From Streptomyces cavernicola (GTDB lineage: Bacteria; Actinomycetota; Actinomycetes; Streptomycetales; Streptomycetaceae): a DNA stretch of 64,000 nt. Made by a program: the position numbers and the translations under genes. The stretch's first letter is position 1; each line of letters opens with the position of its first letter. The notes under the pieces were generated by a model. That model did no database searches. It saw nothing but the letters and a program-made list of their open reading frames with translations, and was not told where the DNA came from. The stretch lies in NCBI RefSeq assembly GCF_029968035.1, contig NZ_JASCIQ010000005.1, forward strand, positions 1 to 64,000, read 5' to 3'. Below are positions 1-9,569 of this stretch, one piece after another.

Positions 1-81
1 GGAGGCGGATTAGCCGGCGGGACGGGGACCAGCCCCGCCGCAGCCCCCGCCCCGCCCCTGAAGGCCAGCCCCTGAAGACCA

Positions 82-125
82 GCCCCTCCGGCGATTGAGG
101 AGATTCGGGAAGGGGCGGGGAGGGG
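82..125. repeat. Streptomyces-type intergenic repeat, left of the first gene
   Basis: A 22-bp segment at 82-103 (reads AGCCCCTCCGGCG then ATTGAGGAG) is followed by the G-rich word CGGGAAGGGGCGGGGAGGGG at 106-125. Both recur, inverted or direct, in the gap downstream of the first gene (1328-1347 inverted, 1518-1537 direct, and a diverged inverted copy of the first segment near 1393-1411). Such words are common in Streptomyces intergenic DNA; I see no coding function. Confidence 0.55.
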
Positions 126-199
126 AAAGAAGCGCAGCCCGAACGGACCGTCCCCGTTCGATTACAGTGCTGCGCACACGACTCGTGGGAGGAGGCGCG

Positions 200-1315
200 G
201 TGAGCGTAGGTGTGACGGCGGTCTGGGGCCGCGCCGAACAGCAGGACTTCCGCAGCCGCGTACGCGGCTCGCTGCTCGGGGCGGCGCTCGGCGACGCCCT
301 CGGCGCCCCTGTCACGGCCCTGGACCTGGAGGCGATCCGCACCGAGCACGGCGCGGAGGGCCTCGCGGACCTCGCGCCCGCGTACGGCAGACGCGGCGCC
401 GTCACAGCGGCCACACAGCTGGCCCTGTTCACCGTGGACGGACTGATCCGCGCCCAGGTCCGCCGCGACACCGGCGCCTGGCACCCGCCCACCGACATCC
501 ACCGCGCCCACCGCCGCTGGGCCCTCACCCAGATCGAGTGGGGCCCCGACGAGCGCCGCAAGGAGGACGGCTGGCTGGCCCGCGAGGAGTGGCTGTACGC
601 CCGCCGCGAGCCGTCCCGCGCCTGCCTCGCCGGATTCGGCGAGGAGCCGATGGGCACCCTGGAGTCGCCGCGGAACCCCGCCGAGCGCGGCCCCGAGGCG
701 GTCACGCGGTCCGCGCCCTTCGGGCTGCTCGTCGGCTGGGAGCCGCAGCTGGTCCTGCAGCTGGCCGTCGAATGCGCCGCGCAGACCCACGGGCACCCCT
801 CGGCGTACCTCGCGGCGGGCGCGCACGCGGTGATCGTGCACGCGCTCGCCCGCAACGAGTCCCTGGACGGCGCGGTGCAGCGGGCGCTCGCCCTGCTCGC
901 CGCCCGGCCCGGACACCAGCCGGTCACGGACGCCCTCAAGCAGGCGCTCGGCGCGGTCCGCCAGGGCATGCCGAGCCCGGCCAGGGTCGAGTCCCTCGCC
1001 GAGGAGGGCACGGCGGACGCGGTGCTCGGGGCGGCGGTGTACTGCGCGACGGTCTGCGAGGACATCCGGCACGGGCTGCGCCTCGCCGTGAACCAGGGCG
1101 GGGACTCGTCCTCGGTGGCGTGCCTGACCGGTGCGATGCTCGGGGCTCTGCACGGGGAGACGGCGCTGCCGCCGGGCTGGGTCGCGGAGTTGGAGGGGCG
1201 GTCCACGATGCTTGAGCTGGCGGACGACTTCGCCATGGAGATGACCCAGGGCCCGGCCCTGCACGGCCCCGCGGGCTCCTCTCCGGGCTGGCTGCTCCGC
1301 TACCCGCGGGCGTAG
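200..1315 (+). CDS. ADP-ribosylglycohydrolase-fold protein, probably lacking activity
   Basis: A 371-residue protein of the ADP-ribosylglycohydrolase (DraG/ARH) family. The N-terminal core GSLLGAALGDALGAP and the C-terminal segment NQGGDSSSVACLTGAMLGA match the family fold. Active members bind two metal ions through a T-D-D-T motif and a GGDxDS motif. Here the first reads T69-A-A-T72, and in the second only D302 remains (GGDSSS). It is therefore probably catalytically dead, or a binding protein for an ADP-ribose-like ligand. The start is GTG 200, chosen because GGAGGAGG lies 5 nt upstream; an in-frame TTG at 95 would add a tail of non-family sequence. It stands alone, flanked by intergenic repeats. 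Confidence 0.85.
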   Translation: MSVGVTAVWGRAEQQDFRSRVRGSLLGAALGDALGAPVTALDLEAIRTEHGAEGLADLAPAYGRRGAVTAATQLALFTVDGLIRAQVRRDTGAWHPPTDIHRAHRRWALTQIEWGPDERRKEDGWLAREEWLYARREPSRACLAGFGEEPMGTLESPRNPAERGPEAVTRSAPFGLLVGWEPQLVLQLAVECAAQTHGHPSAYLAAGAHAVIVHALARNESLDGAVQRALALLAARPGHQPVTDALKQALGAVRQGMPSPARVESLAEEGTADAVLGAAVYCATVCEDIRHGLRLAVNQGGDSSSVACLTGAMLGALHGETALPPGWVAELEGRSTMLELADDFAMEMTQGPALHGPAGSSPGWLLRYPRA

Positions 1316-1664
1316 CCGTTTTTTGATCCCCTCCCCGCCCCTTCCCGAAAGTCCTGCGGACGGCTTCGGGGGCCAGCCCCCGGACCCCCGCTGCTCAAAC
1401 GCCGCAGGGGCTGGTTTTTAAGGGGCGCGGGGAACTGCGCGACCAGCCACGACGGCGCGGGCAGCCGAAGAACACACCGCCGCAGCCACGCGGCGGCAGC
1501 CGCATATCAGGCACAGCCGGGAAGGGGCGGGGAGGGGAAAAGCACGCGACCAGCCACGACGGCGCGGCAGCCGAACGACCACCGGGGCACGGGACGGAGC
1601 CCCGGGTGGGCCGGGGGTGGAGCCCTCAAGGGTCCGGGGGCGTAGCCCCCGGGGTTCCGGGTCG
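1316..1664. repeat. Gene-free gap with several intergenic repeat words
   Basis: No convincing gene. The gap holds an inverted copy (1328-1347) and a direct copy (1518-1537) of the G-rich word seen at 106-125. It also holds two copies of a GCGACCAGCCACGACGGCGC word (about 1438 and 1547) and a segment ending GGGGCTGGTTTTTAAGG (about 1405) resembling one arm of a transcription terminator. Two convergent genes end here, so some of this DNA probably acts as a bidirectional terminator. Confidence 0.5.
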
Positions 1665-2447
1665 CTAGCGCATCACCTCGCCCGCGTTCACCAGCAGGGA
1701 CTGCCCCGTAATCGCCCGAGCCCGATCAGACGTCAAAAACACACACGCATCCGCGACATCCCCGTCCGTCGCCAGCTCCGGCAACACCATCCGCTCGGCC
1801 AACCGCGACTTCACCGCCTCCTCCGACACCCCCTCCCCCTCCGCCGCAGCCCGCACGTACCCCTCGACCTGCGGACCCCACATCCAGCCCGGCTGGACCG
1901 TGTTGACCCGGATGCGGTGCGGCCCGAGCTCGCGCGCCAGCGAGTACATCGCCGACACGAGCGCCCCCTTCGACGCCGCGTACGCCGCCTGCCGCACCTG
2001 TGAGGGCGCCGCCACCGAGGACTGCGTGCCGACGAGGACGAGCGCGCCGCCGCGTTCCTTCAGCGCGGGGAGGCAGGCGCGGGCCATCTTCAGGCTGCCG
2101 AGCAGGTTGACGTCCACCACGCCCTGCCAGGTCGCGAAGTCGGCGTCCTCCAATCCGCCGAAGTGCGAGTCCACGGCGGCGACTTGGACGAGCGCGTCGA
2201 TCCGCCCGAACCGCTTCACGGCCAGTTCGGCGAGGGCCCCGCACTGCTCCTCGTCGCCGATGTCGGTGGCCCGGTACGCGGTGTGCCGGCCGCCCGGGTC
2301 GATCTCCGCGGCGGCCTTGGCGAGGTTGGCCTCGGTACGGGCGCCGAGCACGGCGTTGCCGCCGTCGCGCACCACGGCGGCGGCGACCTCGTGGCCGAGT
2401 CCGGCGCCGACTCCCGAGACGATCACGGTTCTTCCTTCGAGCAGCAT
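1665..2447 (-). CDS. Short-chain dehydrogenase/reductase (SDR)
   Basis: A classical SDR of 260 residues that probably oxidises or reduces a hydroxyl/carbonyl substrate with NAD(P). The N-terminal cofactor motif is SGVGAGLG (near residues 11-18). The catalytic segment has serine in GTQSS followed by YAASK, giving the Ser-Tyr-Lys triad. The usual NNAG motif is replaced by QVAAVDS. The start is ATG 2447, with GGAG about 6 nt upstream; an upstream in-frame ATG at 2471 adds eight non-conserved residues. It is divergent from the unknown 2528 gene with only 80 bp between, so the two may share a promoter region and substrate. The substrate is unknown. Confidence 0.9.
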   Translation of the reverse strand: MLLEGRTVIVSGVGAGLGHEVAAAVVRDGGNAVLGARTEANLAKAAAEIDPGGRHTAYRATDIGDEEQCGALAELAVKRFGRIDALVQVAAVDSHFGGLEDADFATWQGVVDVNLLGSLKMARACLPALKERGGALVLVGTQSSVAAPSQVRQAAYAASKGALVSAMYSLARELGPHRIRVNTVQPGWMWGPQVEGYVRAAAEGEGVSEEAVKSRLAERMVLPELATDGDVADACVFLTSDRARAITGQSLLVNAGEVMR

Positions 2448-2527
2448 CGGCGCCTCCGCGGTCTGGTGCAATTCCTGACGGGGCGTCAGAGTAGGGCGGA
2501 CCAGTACCGGAAGGAAGGGGATCGACC

Positions 2528-3367
2528 ATGGGCGAGGAGACGCGCAGCGAGACCTACGCGGAGCTGGCGGCCGTCGGCCCGTACGGCGTGCACCCCGGGC
2601 ATGCGCTGATCACCATGGTCGAGCCGCACCCGGGACACGAGCACGCGTACAACCGCTGGTACGAGGACGACCACTACTACGCGGGCGCGATGGCCATGCC
2701 GTGGATGTACTCGGGGCGGCGCTGGGTCGCCACCAGGGACCTGCAACTGCTGCGCCGCCCGGAGAAGTCGGCGGTGGCCCAGCCCGTCACGGCCGGCTGC
2801 TATCTCTCCACGTACTGGATCACCGACGGGCGCTACGACGACCACATGCGCTGGACCGTCGGCATCAACAAGCGCCTCAACCGGGACGGCCGCGTCCACC
2901 AGGACCGTACGCACGTCTTCACGGCCTTCCAGGACCACGTGGGCACCGTCTACCGCGACGGCGCCTCGGGCCCGCGGGACTTCCACGCCCTGGACCACCC
3001 GTACCAGGGGCTGGTCCTTGAGGTCATCGACGCCGAAGGGCCCGAGCAGCGCGCCGAGTTGGCGGAGTGGCTGCGCTCGGAGCATTTGCCGGGGAGGCTC
3101 GCGGGGTCGCCGGCCGCGATGGTGGTGATGTTCCGCCCGACGCCGCTGCCGGGCGACCGGATGTCGTACGTGAAGCAGGTCGAGGGCGTCGACGACCGGC
3201 TCACGCTGCTCTGGTTCCTGCAGTCCGACCCGCGCCCCTGCTGGCCGGAACTCTTCGCCGGGCGCGAGGAGGAAGTGGCCGAATCCGGCCTGGGCCGGGT
3301 CGAGTTGGCGGCGCCGTTCATCCCGACCGTGCCGGGTACGGACATCTACGTGGACCAGCTGCGGTAG
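2528..3367 (+). CDS. Uncharacterised protein, possible dimeric alpha/beta-barrel fold
   Basis: A soluble protein of 279 residues with no signal peptide or membrane segment. Its N-terminal third (HPGHEHAYNRWYEDDHYYAG, then WMYSGRRWVA) resembles the EthD/dimeric alpha-beta-barrel style of small oxidative-catabolism proteins. A second similar segment (EWLRSEHLPGRLAGSPAAMV, about residues 178-197) suggests an internal duplication. ATG 2528 has AAGGAAGGGG upstream. Divergent pairing with the 1665-2447 SDR suggests a shared pathway. The family call is tentative, because no catalytic residues can be assigned. Confidence 0.8.
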   Translation: MGEETRSETYAELAAVGPYGVHPGHALITMVEPHPGHEHAYNRWYEDDHYYAGAMAMPWMYSGRRWVATRDLQLLRRPEKSAVAQPVTAGCYLSTYWITDGRYDDHMRWTVGINKRLNRDGRVHQDRTHVFTAFQDHVGTVYRDGASGPRDFHALDHPYQGLVLEVIDAEGPEQRAELAEWLRSEHLPGRLAGSPAAMVVMFRPTPLPGDRMSYVKQVEGVDDRLTLLWFLQSDPRPCWPELFAGREEEVAESGLGRVELAAPFIPTVPGTDIYVDQLR

Positions 3368-3377
3368 GGAAAGGCCG

Positions 3378-3418
3378 AGCCCCCTCGGCCGGGACGGCGG
3401 ACCAGTCGAGAGGGCTCT
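3378..3418. terminator. Imperfect hairpin between convergent genes
   Basis: AGCCCCCTCG pairs with CGAGAGGGCT (one mismatch/bulge) across about 20 nt just after the 2528 gene stop. It probably terminates that gene. A triplicated 9-bp word (GTGTTGCAG) follows at about 3422-3448. Confidence 0.4.
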
Positions 3419-3481
3419 TCGGTGTTGCAGGTGTTGCAGGTGTTGCAGGTGTTTCCGGTACTGCGGTTGTGCGGGTGCGGA

Positions 3482-3688
3482 TCAGATGCCCCACGTACCC
3501 CGCGTGACCTGACCGACGAACGCACTCCAGGACTTGGGGGCGAACGCCAGCGCCGGACCCTCGGGGACCTTCGAGTCACGCACGTCGATCGCGTGCATCA
3601 CCGGGGACTTGACCTCTACACATGCGCCGTTTCCGGTGGAATACGAGGACTTGGTCCAGGTGTTCGTAGCGCCTTGCTGAATTGCCAT
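3482..3688 (-). CDS. DUF397 domain protein
   Basis: A 68-residue DUF397 protein. Family signatures are W-x-K-S-S-Y-S near the N-terminus, then C-V-E-V and V-R-D-S-K, ending with F-A-P-K-S-W-S-A-F-V. In Streptomyces these small proteins usually follow an XRE/DUF5753 regulator, as here, and are thought to act with it (the BldB-like/Scr1-type pairs). The start is ATG 3688 with GGAG 5 nt upstream. It is co-directional with the XRE gene, 220 bp downstream of it. Confidence 0.92.
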   Translation of the reverse strand: MAIQQGATNTWTKSSYSTGNGACVEVKSPVMHAIDVRDSKVPEGPALAFAPKSWSAFVGQVTRGTWGI

Positions 3689-3908
3689 TTTCGCTCCGCT
3701 TGCCGATCGCCGGTTGGGTGGGGGTGCGATGCCAACGGCTTGTTGTTGTTGGCGTGATCGACGCTACTCGCCAACTTCCCGGAGCGAGGCGGCCATTCAC
3801 TCGACCGGATGGCATATACCGGATCGGACTTCCCTATTGACGAGGTGACGGTGTACCGTGCCGCGCCTTCAGAACCGGAGCCTCCGCATACGTCTTTGGG
3901 GCCGCCGT

Positions 3909-4775
3909 TCAGGCGTCCCCACGGGCGTAGGTCTTGGCCACTTCCGAGATGAACTGCCGGGTCTGGTCCACATTCAGCGCCTGCGCCCTCAAGTGCTCGT
4001 ACATGACGCTGTACTTCTGCACGTCGTTCGCCTTCTCCAGGTAGAGGTCGCTGGTCACGCCCTCGATGTAGACGACGCTGGAGTCGGCGGCGTCGGGGAA
4101 CTCCAGGATCGCGTACTGCCCGTTCACGCCCGGGTGCGCGCCCATGGAGAACGGCATGACCTGCACGGTGACGTGCGGCTCGTGCGACATCTCGACGAGG
4201 TGCTCCAACTGCTGGATCATCAGCTGCCGGTCGCCGACGACGCGCCGCAGCGCCGCCTCGTCGAGCACCGCCCACAGTCGCAGCGGGGCCTCGCCGGAGT
4301 TGATCCGCTCCTGGCGGCGCACGCGCACCTGGACGCGCTTCTCGATGTCGGTCGTCGAGGTCTCCGGCAGCGCCCCGGCGATCAGCGCCTCGGCGTACGC
4401 CCGGGTCTGCAGCAGGCCGGGCACGACCTGCGGCTCGTACACCCGCAGTGAGGCCGCGTCGGTCTCCAGACCGATGTAGACGCTGTACGGGATGTCGCCG
4501 AAGGCGTGCCACCAGCCTTGCTGGCGGCTGTCCTTGGCCATTTGCATCAGAGACTCGACGACGCGGTGGTCCTCCACCTCGTACACCCCGCACAGGTCGC
4601 GGACGTCGCGCTGGCTGATGCTGCGCCGACCGTTCTCGAGGCGGCTGATCTTCGACTGGGAGACGAGGAGTTTGTCCGCCACCTCCTCCGCCGTCATGCC
4701 TTTGAGCTCACGGAGCCTGCGCAACTCCTGGCCCAACCGGCGTCGCCTGACGGTGGGATTGACATTGGACGCCAC
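3909..4775 (-). CDS. XRE-family regulator with DUF5753 domain
   Basis: A 288-residue regulator. The helix-turn-helix lies at about residues 13-70 (ELRRLRELKGMTAEEVADKL, then SQSKISRLENGRRSISQRDV). The remainder is DUF5753, recognised by YEPQVVPGLLQTRAYAEALI, the R-R-Q-E-R-I segment and the LVEMSHEPHVTVQVMPF stretch. Such proteins pair with DUF397 partners in developmental or toxin-antitoxin-like modules. The start is GTG 4775, with GGAGGTG 8 nt upstream. The divergent anti-sigma-like ATPase that often accompanies such pairs is absent here. Confidence 0.92.
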   Translation of the reverse strand: MASNVNPTVRRRRLGQELRRLRELKGMTAEEVADKLLVSQSKISRLENGRRSISQRDVRDLCGVYEVEDHRVVESLMQMAKDSRQQGWWHAFGDIPYSVYIGLETDAASLRVYEPQVVPGLLQTRAYAEALIAGALPETSTTDIEKRVQVRVRRQERINSGEAPLRLWAVLDEAALRRVVGDRQLMIQQLEHLVEMSHEPHVTVQVMPFSMGAHPGVNGQYAILEFPDAADSSVVYIEGVTSDLYLEKANDVQKYSVMYEHLRAQALNVDQTRQFISEVAKTYARGDA

Positions 4776-5125
4776 GGGACGTGCACCTCCGGCTGAGGAC
4801 TTCTCTACTTTGCGTATCTACTGCTCAGCAGAGTGCCACCAACGGGTGTCGCAGCGCTGGAAAACAGCGGATATACGGAGGCCGCGACCGGTTTCGGGGC
4901 GACGCGTCCCATGCGTGGTGCTGCGCACATGCGGGAGCGCGGGGCGGTGGCCGGTGTCGTCGTCCAGGACGTCCGGCCGCCACCCCGCGCTCCTCAGCGG
5001 CTCCCGAACCGGTCTCGGTGCGGTGGTGCGCTTTGGTGCCTGCGGTGCGGGTGGTGCGTGGAGCTGGTGGTGCTCGTACTGCCTTACGGGCTGTGCGCTA
5101 CGGGCTGTGCGCTACGGGCTGTGCC
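4776..5125. other. Gene-free gap with a 14-bp tandem repeat
   Basis: No gene with a family signature on either strand. The 5085-5122 stretch contains about three tandem copies of the word GCTACGGGCTGTGC. The part next to 4775 must contain the promoter of the XRE gene. Confidence 0.4.
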
Positions 5126-5881
5126 TCAGTGGGCGACGGCCCGTGCCATGGAGCCTCGGCGTGGCTGCATCGGAATCCGGCCGGGGCCGGCTTCCTGCGC
5201 GGCCGCACGGTCCGGCTTGCGGGCCGTGGCCGTGGCCGGGGAGCGACGGGGCTGGGCCGCCACTCCGTTCTGGACGTCCATGACCGCGTGCGCCACGAGG
5301 CCGCCCATCGGGTCGTGCCTGATCAGATCCCGGAGGCGGGAGCGCGACGAGCGCCCTTCGTTCCCGGGGTACAGGTGCTTGCCGAGACCGACCGCATGGG
5401 CCAGCGCGGCGAGCGCCGCGGTCCGCGGGTCCGGCGGTACGCCGGTGCGGATCGCGGAGTCCAGCCGGGACCTGATCTCCCGGCTGATGGCCGTGTCCGT
5501 CGCCTGATAGCGAGTCGTCGGCAGCACTCCGCACATCTGGCCCGCCACGGCATGCACCATGCCGCACCGCTCCAGATGCGAGAGATAGGTCTGGCGCAGC
5601 CCAAGGCGCGGCCCGCCGATCCAGTTGACCGCACGTACCGGCGCGCCGCGCCTGCGCAGCAACTCCAGTGCACAGTCCAGGGTTGGATCTCCAGTCGGCC
5701 GTGGTACGACCACGGCGATACGATCCCCGTCTGGGGCTATCCGTCCGGCCAGCGCCAGCTCTACTAGCTGTGCTCCGGCCAGACCGAGGTCGAGCGACTG
5801 CGGCTGCGCTGTGGTACCCGTGGCCGGGTCCAGAGCGAGTAGCAGAAGCTCCTCCGGAATCGTTCTGCGGCTCTTGCCCAT
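5126..5881 (-). CDS. GPP34 (GOLPH3/VPS74-like) family protein
   Basis: A 251-residue protein matching the bacterial GPP34 family. Signatures are PEELLLLALDPATG at the N-terminus, then LDLGLAGAQLVELALAGRI, LRRRGAPVRAVNWIGG and TYLSHLERCGMVHA, followed by a helical second half. Eukaryotic members bind phosphatidylinositol-4-phosphate on Golgi membranes; the bacterial role is not established. The last 45 residues are low-complexity and basic. The start is ATG 5881 with GGGGAGG 5 nt upstream. It is divergent from the D,D-carboxypeptidase gene. Confidence 0.88.
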   Translation of the reverse strand: MGKSRRTIPEELLLLALDPATGTTAQPQSLDLGLAGAQLVELALAGRIAPDGDRIAVVVPRPTGDPTLDCALELLRRRGAPVRAVNWIGGPRLGLRQTYLSHLERCGMVHAVAGQMCGVLPTTRYQATDTAISREIRSRLDSAIRTGVPPDPRTAALAALAHAVGLGKHLYPGNEGRSSRSRLRDLIRHDPMGGLVAHAVMDVQNGVAAQPRRSPATATARKPDRAAAQEAGPGRIPMQPRRGSMARAVAH

Positions 5882-5960
5882 CCATGCCTCCCCGCGTGGA
5901 TGAATGACAGGGTGACCCCTCTCACATTGGTCTGTCGAGAGCGCGTGTCCGGTTCGTAAT

Positions 5961-5989
5961 GGAACCAGGAGATATGTCGTTCTCGTCTA
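5961..5989 (+). promoter_or_regulatory. Sigma-E-like promoter of the D,D-carboxypeptidase gene
   Basis: GGAACC (5961-5966), a 17-nt spacer and CGTCTA (5984-5989) resemble cell-envelope-stress ECF (sigma-E) promoters. This position gives a 5' UTR of about 125 nt. The spacer may be one base longer than the consensus, so the assignment is provisional. Confidence 0.45.
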
Positions 5990-6118
5990 GCCCGGGGGGC
6001 AGGCCCGCACACAGGACACTGGTACATGGTTCGGACACCGGATCCGTCCTGCGGGGCCGACCGTTGGGACACAGGCGTAGCGCGCGGTACGGGCGCACGG
6101 CGTATCGAGGAGGCATTG

Positions 6119-8686
<2,568 letters not shown>

Positions 8687-8691
8687 CCTTC

Positions 8692-8754
8692 CCTCGCTGA
8701 CCCGACCTCGCTGACTCGCCCCGGCTGACGGGGCGGGTCAGCGAGGCTCGTTAA
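8692..8754 (+). terminator. Large hairpin terminator after the carboxypeptidase gene
   Basis: CCTCGCTGACCCG pairs perfectly with CGGGTCAGCGAGG (13 bp). A nested CGCCCCGGCTGACGGGGCG hairpin lies inside the loop. It sits just downstream of the stop codon. Confidence 0.7.
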
Positions 8755-8831
8755 TCGGCTGCGTCCGCCGGCCGGGACATGAAAAACTCTCAACTTCCGA
8801 CGTCTTCAGCATTCTCACGGGGGAGAACTGC

Positions 8832-9218
8832 ATGTCCAGTAAGAAGAGGGTTCTCGGTCGCATGGGCGTGGTGGCGTTCACCACCACTCTGTCCCTCACC
8901 TTCGCCACCGCCGCGTACGCCGGGACGGACGAGCGCATCGACGTCGCCGGGGGCGAGGTGACCTTCGCGCACCAGGGTGACTTCCTCGACAGCTATGACC
9001 TGAAGGCGGACGGCTACTGCCTGACGGGCGATCTGAAGATCAACGCCTGGCACGAGTGGAGCATCACGTCCTGCGGGTACAACACCTACAAGTACAGGAG
9101 CCTGAAGCAGATCAACGAGGGCGCTCCGTTGTACATCAGGGCCTGCTACTCGAAGAAGCGCAGCGACGGCTCCATCGACCGAGTGAAGTGCACCGGCTGG
9201 CAGGGCGCACACGCCTGA
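8832..9218 (+). CDS. Small secreted protein, four cysteines, unknown function
   Basis: A 128-residue precursor with a clear signal peptide: basic KKRVLGR, a hydrophobic core to about residue 28, and cleavage near A-Y-A. The mature part of about 100 residues has four cysteines (contexts YCLT, SCGY, ACYS and KCTG), consistent with two disulphides. The start is ATG 8832 with GGGGAGA 6 nt upstream. The gene is flanked by terminators on both sides and so is monocistronic. I do not recognise the family; it resembles the many small secreted disulphide proteins of Streptomyces. Confidence 0.85.
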   Translation: MSSKKRVLGRMGVVAFTTTLSLTFATAAYAGTDERIDVAGGEVTFAHQGDFLDSYDLKADGYCLTGDLKINAWHEWSITSCGYNTYKYRSLKQINEGAPLYIRACYSKKRSDGSIDRVKCTGWQGAHA

Positions 9219-9278
9219 CCCCGTCGAGCCCGTCACTTCGCGCTCGCCTGCGTCCAACTCCCGGTAGTTTCCCCGCAC

Positions 9279-9308
9279 TTGCGGCCCGGTCTTTCGGCCG
9301 GGCCGCAA
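9279..9308 (+). terminator. Intrinsic terminator
   Basis: TTGCGGCCCGG pairs perfectly with CCGGGCCGCAA (11 bp) around an 8-nt loop, 60 nt after the secreted-protein stop codon. Confidence 0.75.
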
Positions 9309-9328
9309 GTCCGGCGGGCGGAATTCGG

Positions 9329-9358
9329 TGGACCAGCCGGCGGGCGGGCGGCTAGCGT
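9329..9358 (+). promoter_or_regulatory. Promoter for the efflux-pump leader RNA
   Basis: GTGGAC (9329-9334), an 18-nt spacer and TAGCGT (9353-9358). The predicted transcription start falls at or one base before the ATG of the leader peptide (9366), so the leader peptide would be translated from a leaderless end. Confidence 0.5.
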
Positions 9359-9365
9359 GCGCGGC

Positions 9366-9395
9366 ATGTCGAGCCCCGAGGCTTCCAGAGGCTAG
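9366..9395 (+). CDS. Nine-residue leader peptide of the efflux pump
   Basis: The open frame encodes MSSPEASRG and ends at TAG 9393-9395, exactly where the first stem-loop (9394-9420) begins. Ribosome stalling here, for example by chloramphenicol, would alter folding of the downstream hairpins. This is inferred from layout and from the known leader-peptide control of other chloramphenicol-resistance genes. Confidence 0.5.
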   Translation: MSSPEASRG

Positions 9396-9555
9396 CCACC
9401 GGACCACGCGTCCGGTGGCTGTACGAGCGGTGGGTCCGTGCGTCACGCACCGACCCCGTCGACGCCTGCCGCGTCGACCCGCCTCCGTACGGCCGAGGCC
9501 TGCTCACCTTCCTCGCGCATCACCTCTCACCTCCTGCCGCCCCAGCGGCGGCAGG
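9394..9555 (+). promoter_or_regulatory. Three-hairpin attenuator region
   Basis: Three perfect stem-loops occur in series. AGCCACCGGA/TCCGGTGGCT spans 9394-9420 (10 bp, 7-nt loop). GTCGACGC/GCGTCGAC spans 9458-9478 (8 bp, 5-nt loop). CCTGCCGC/GCGGCAGG spans 9533-9555 (8 bp, 7-nt loop) and ends 3 nt before the GGAG ribosome site of the pump gene. Their position between a leader peptide and an antibiotic-efflux gene suggests transcriptional or translational attenuation. Confidence 0.5.
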
Positions 9556-9569
9556 GCTGGAGCCTCGAC

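Noticed and set aside
10-1236. Long minus-strand ORFs opposite the first gene and many similar long frames elsewhere
   Set aside because: They are out-of-frame shadows caused by high GC; composition (Arg/Pro/Ala/Ser runs) and lack of ribosome sites show they are not genes.
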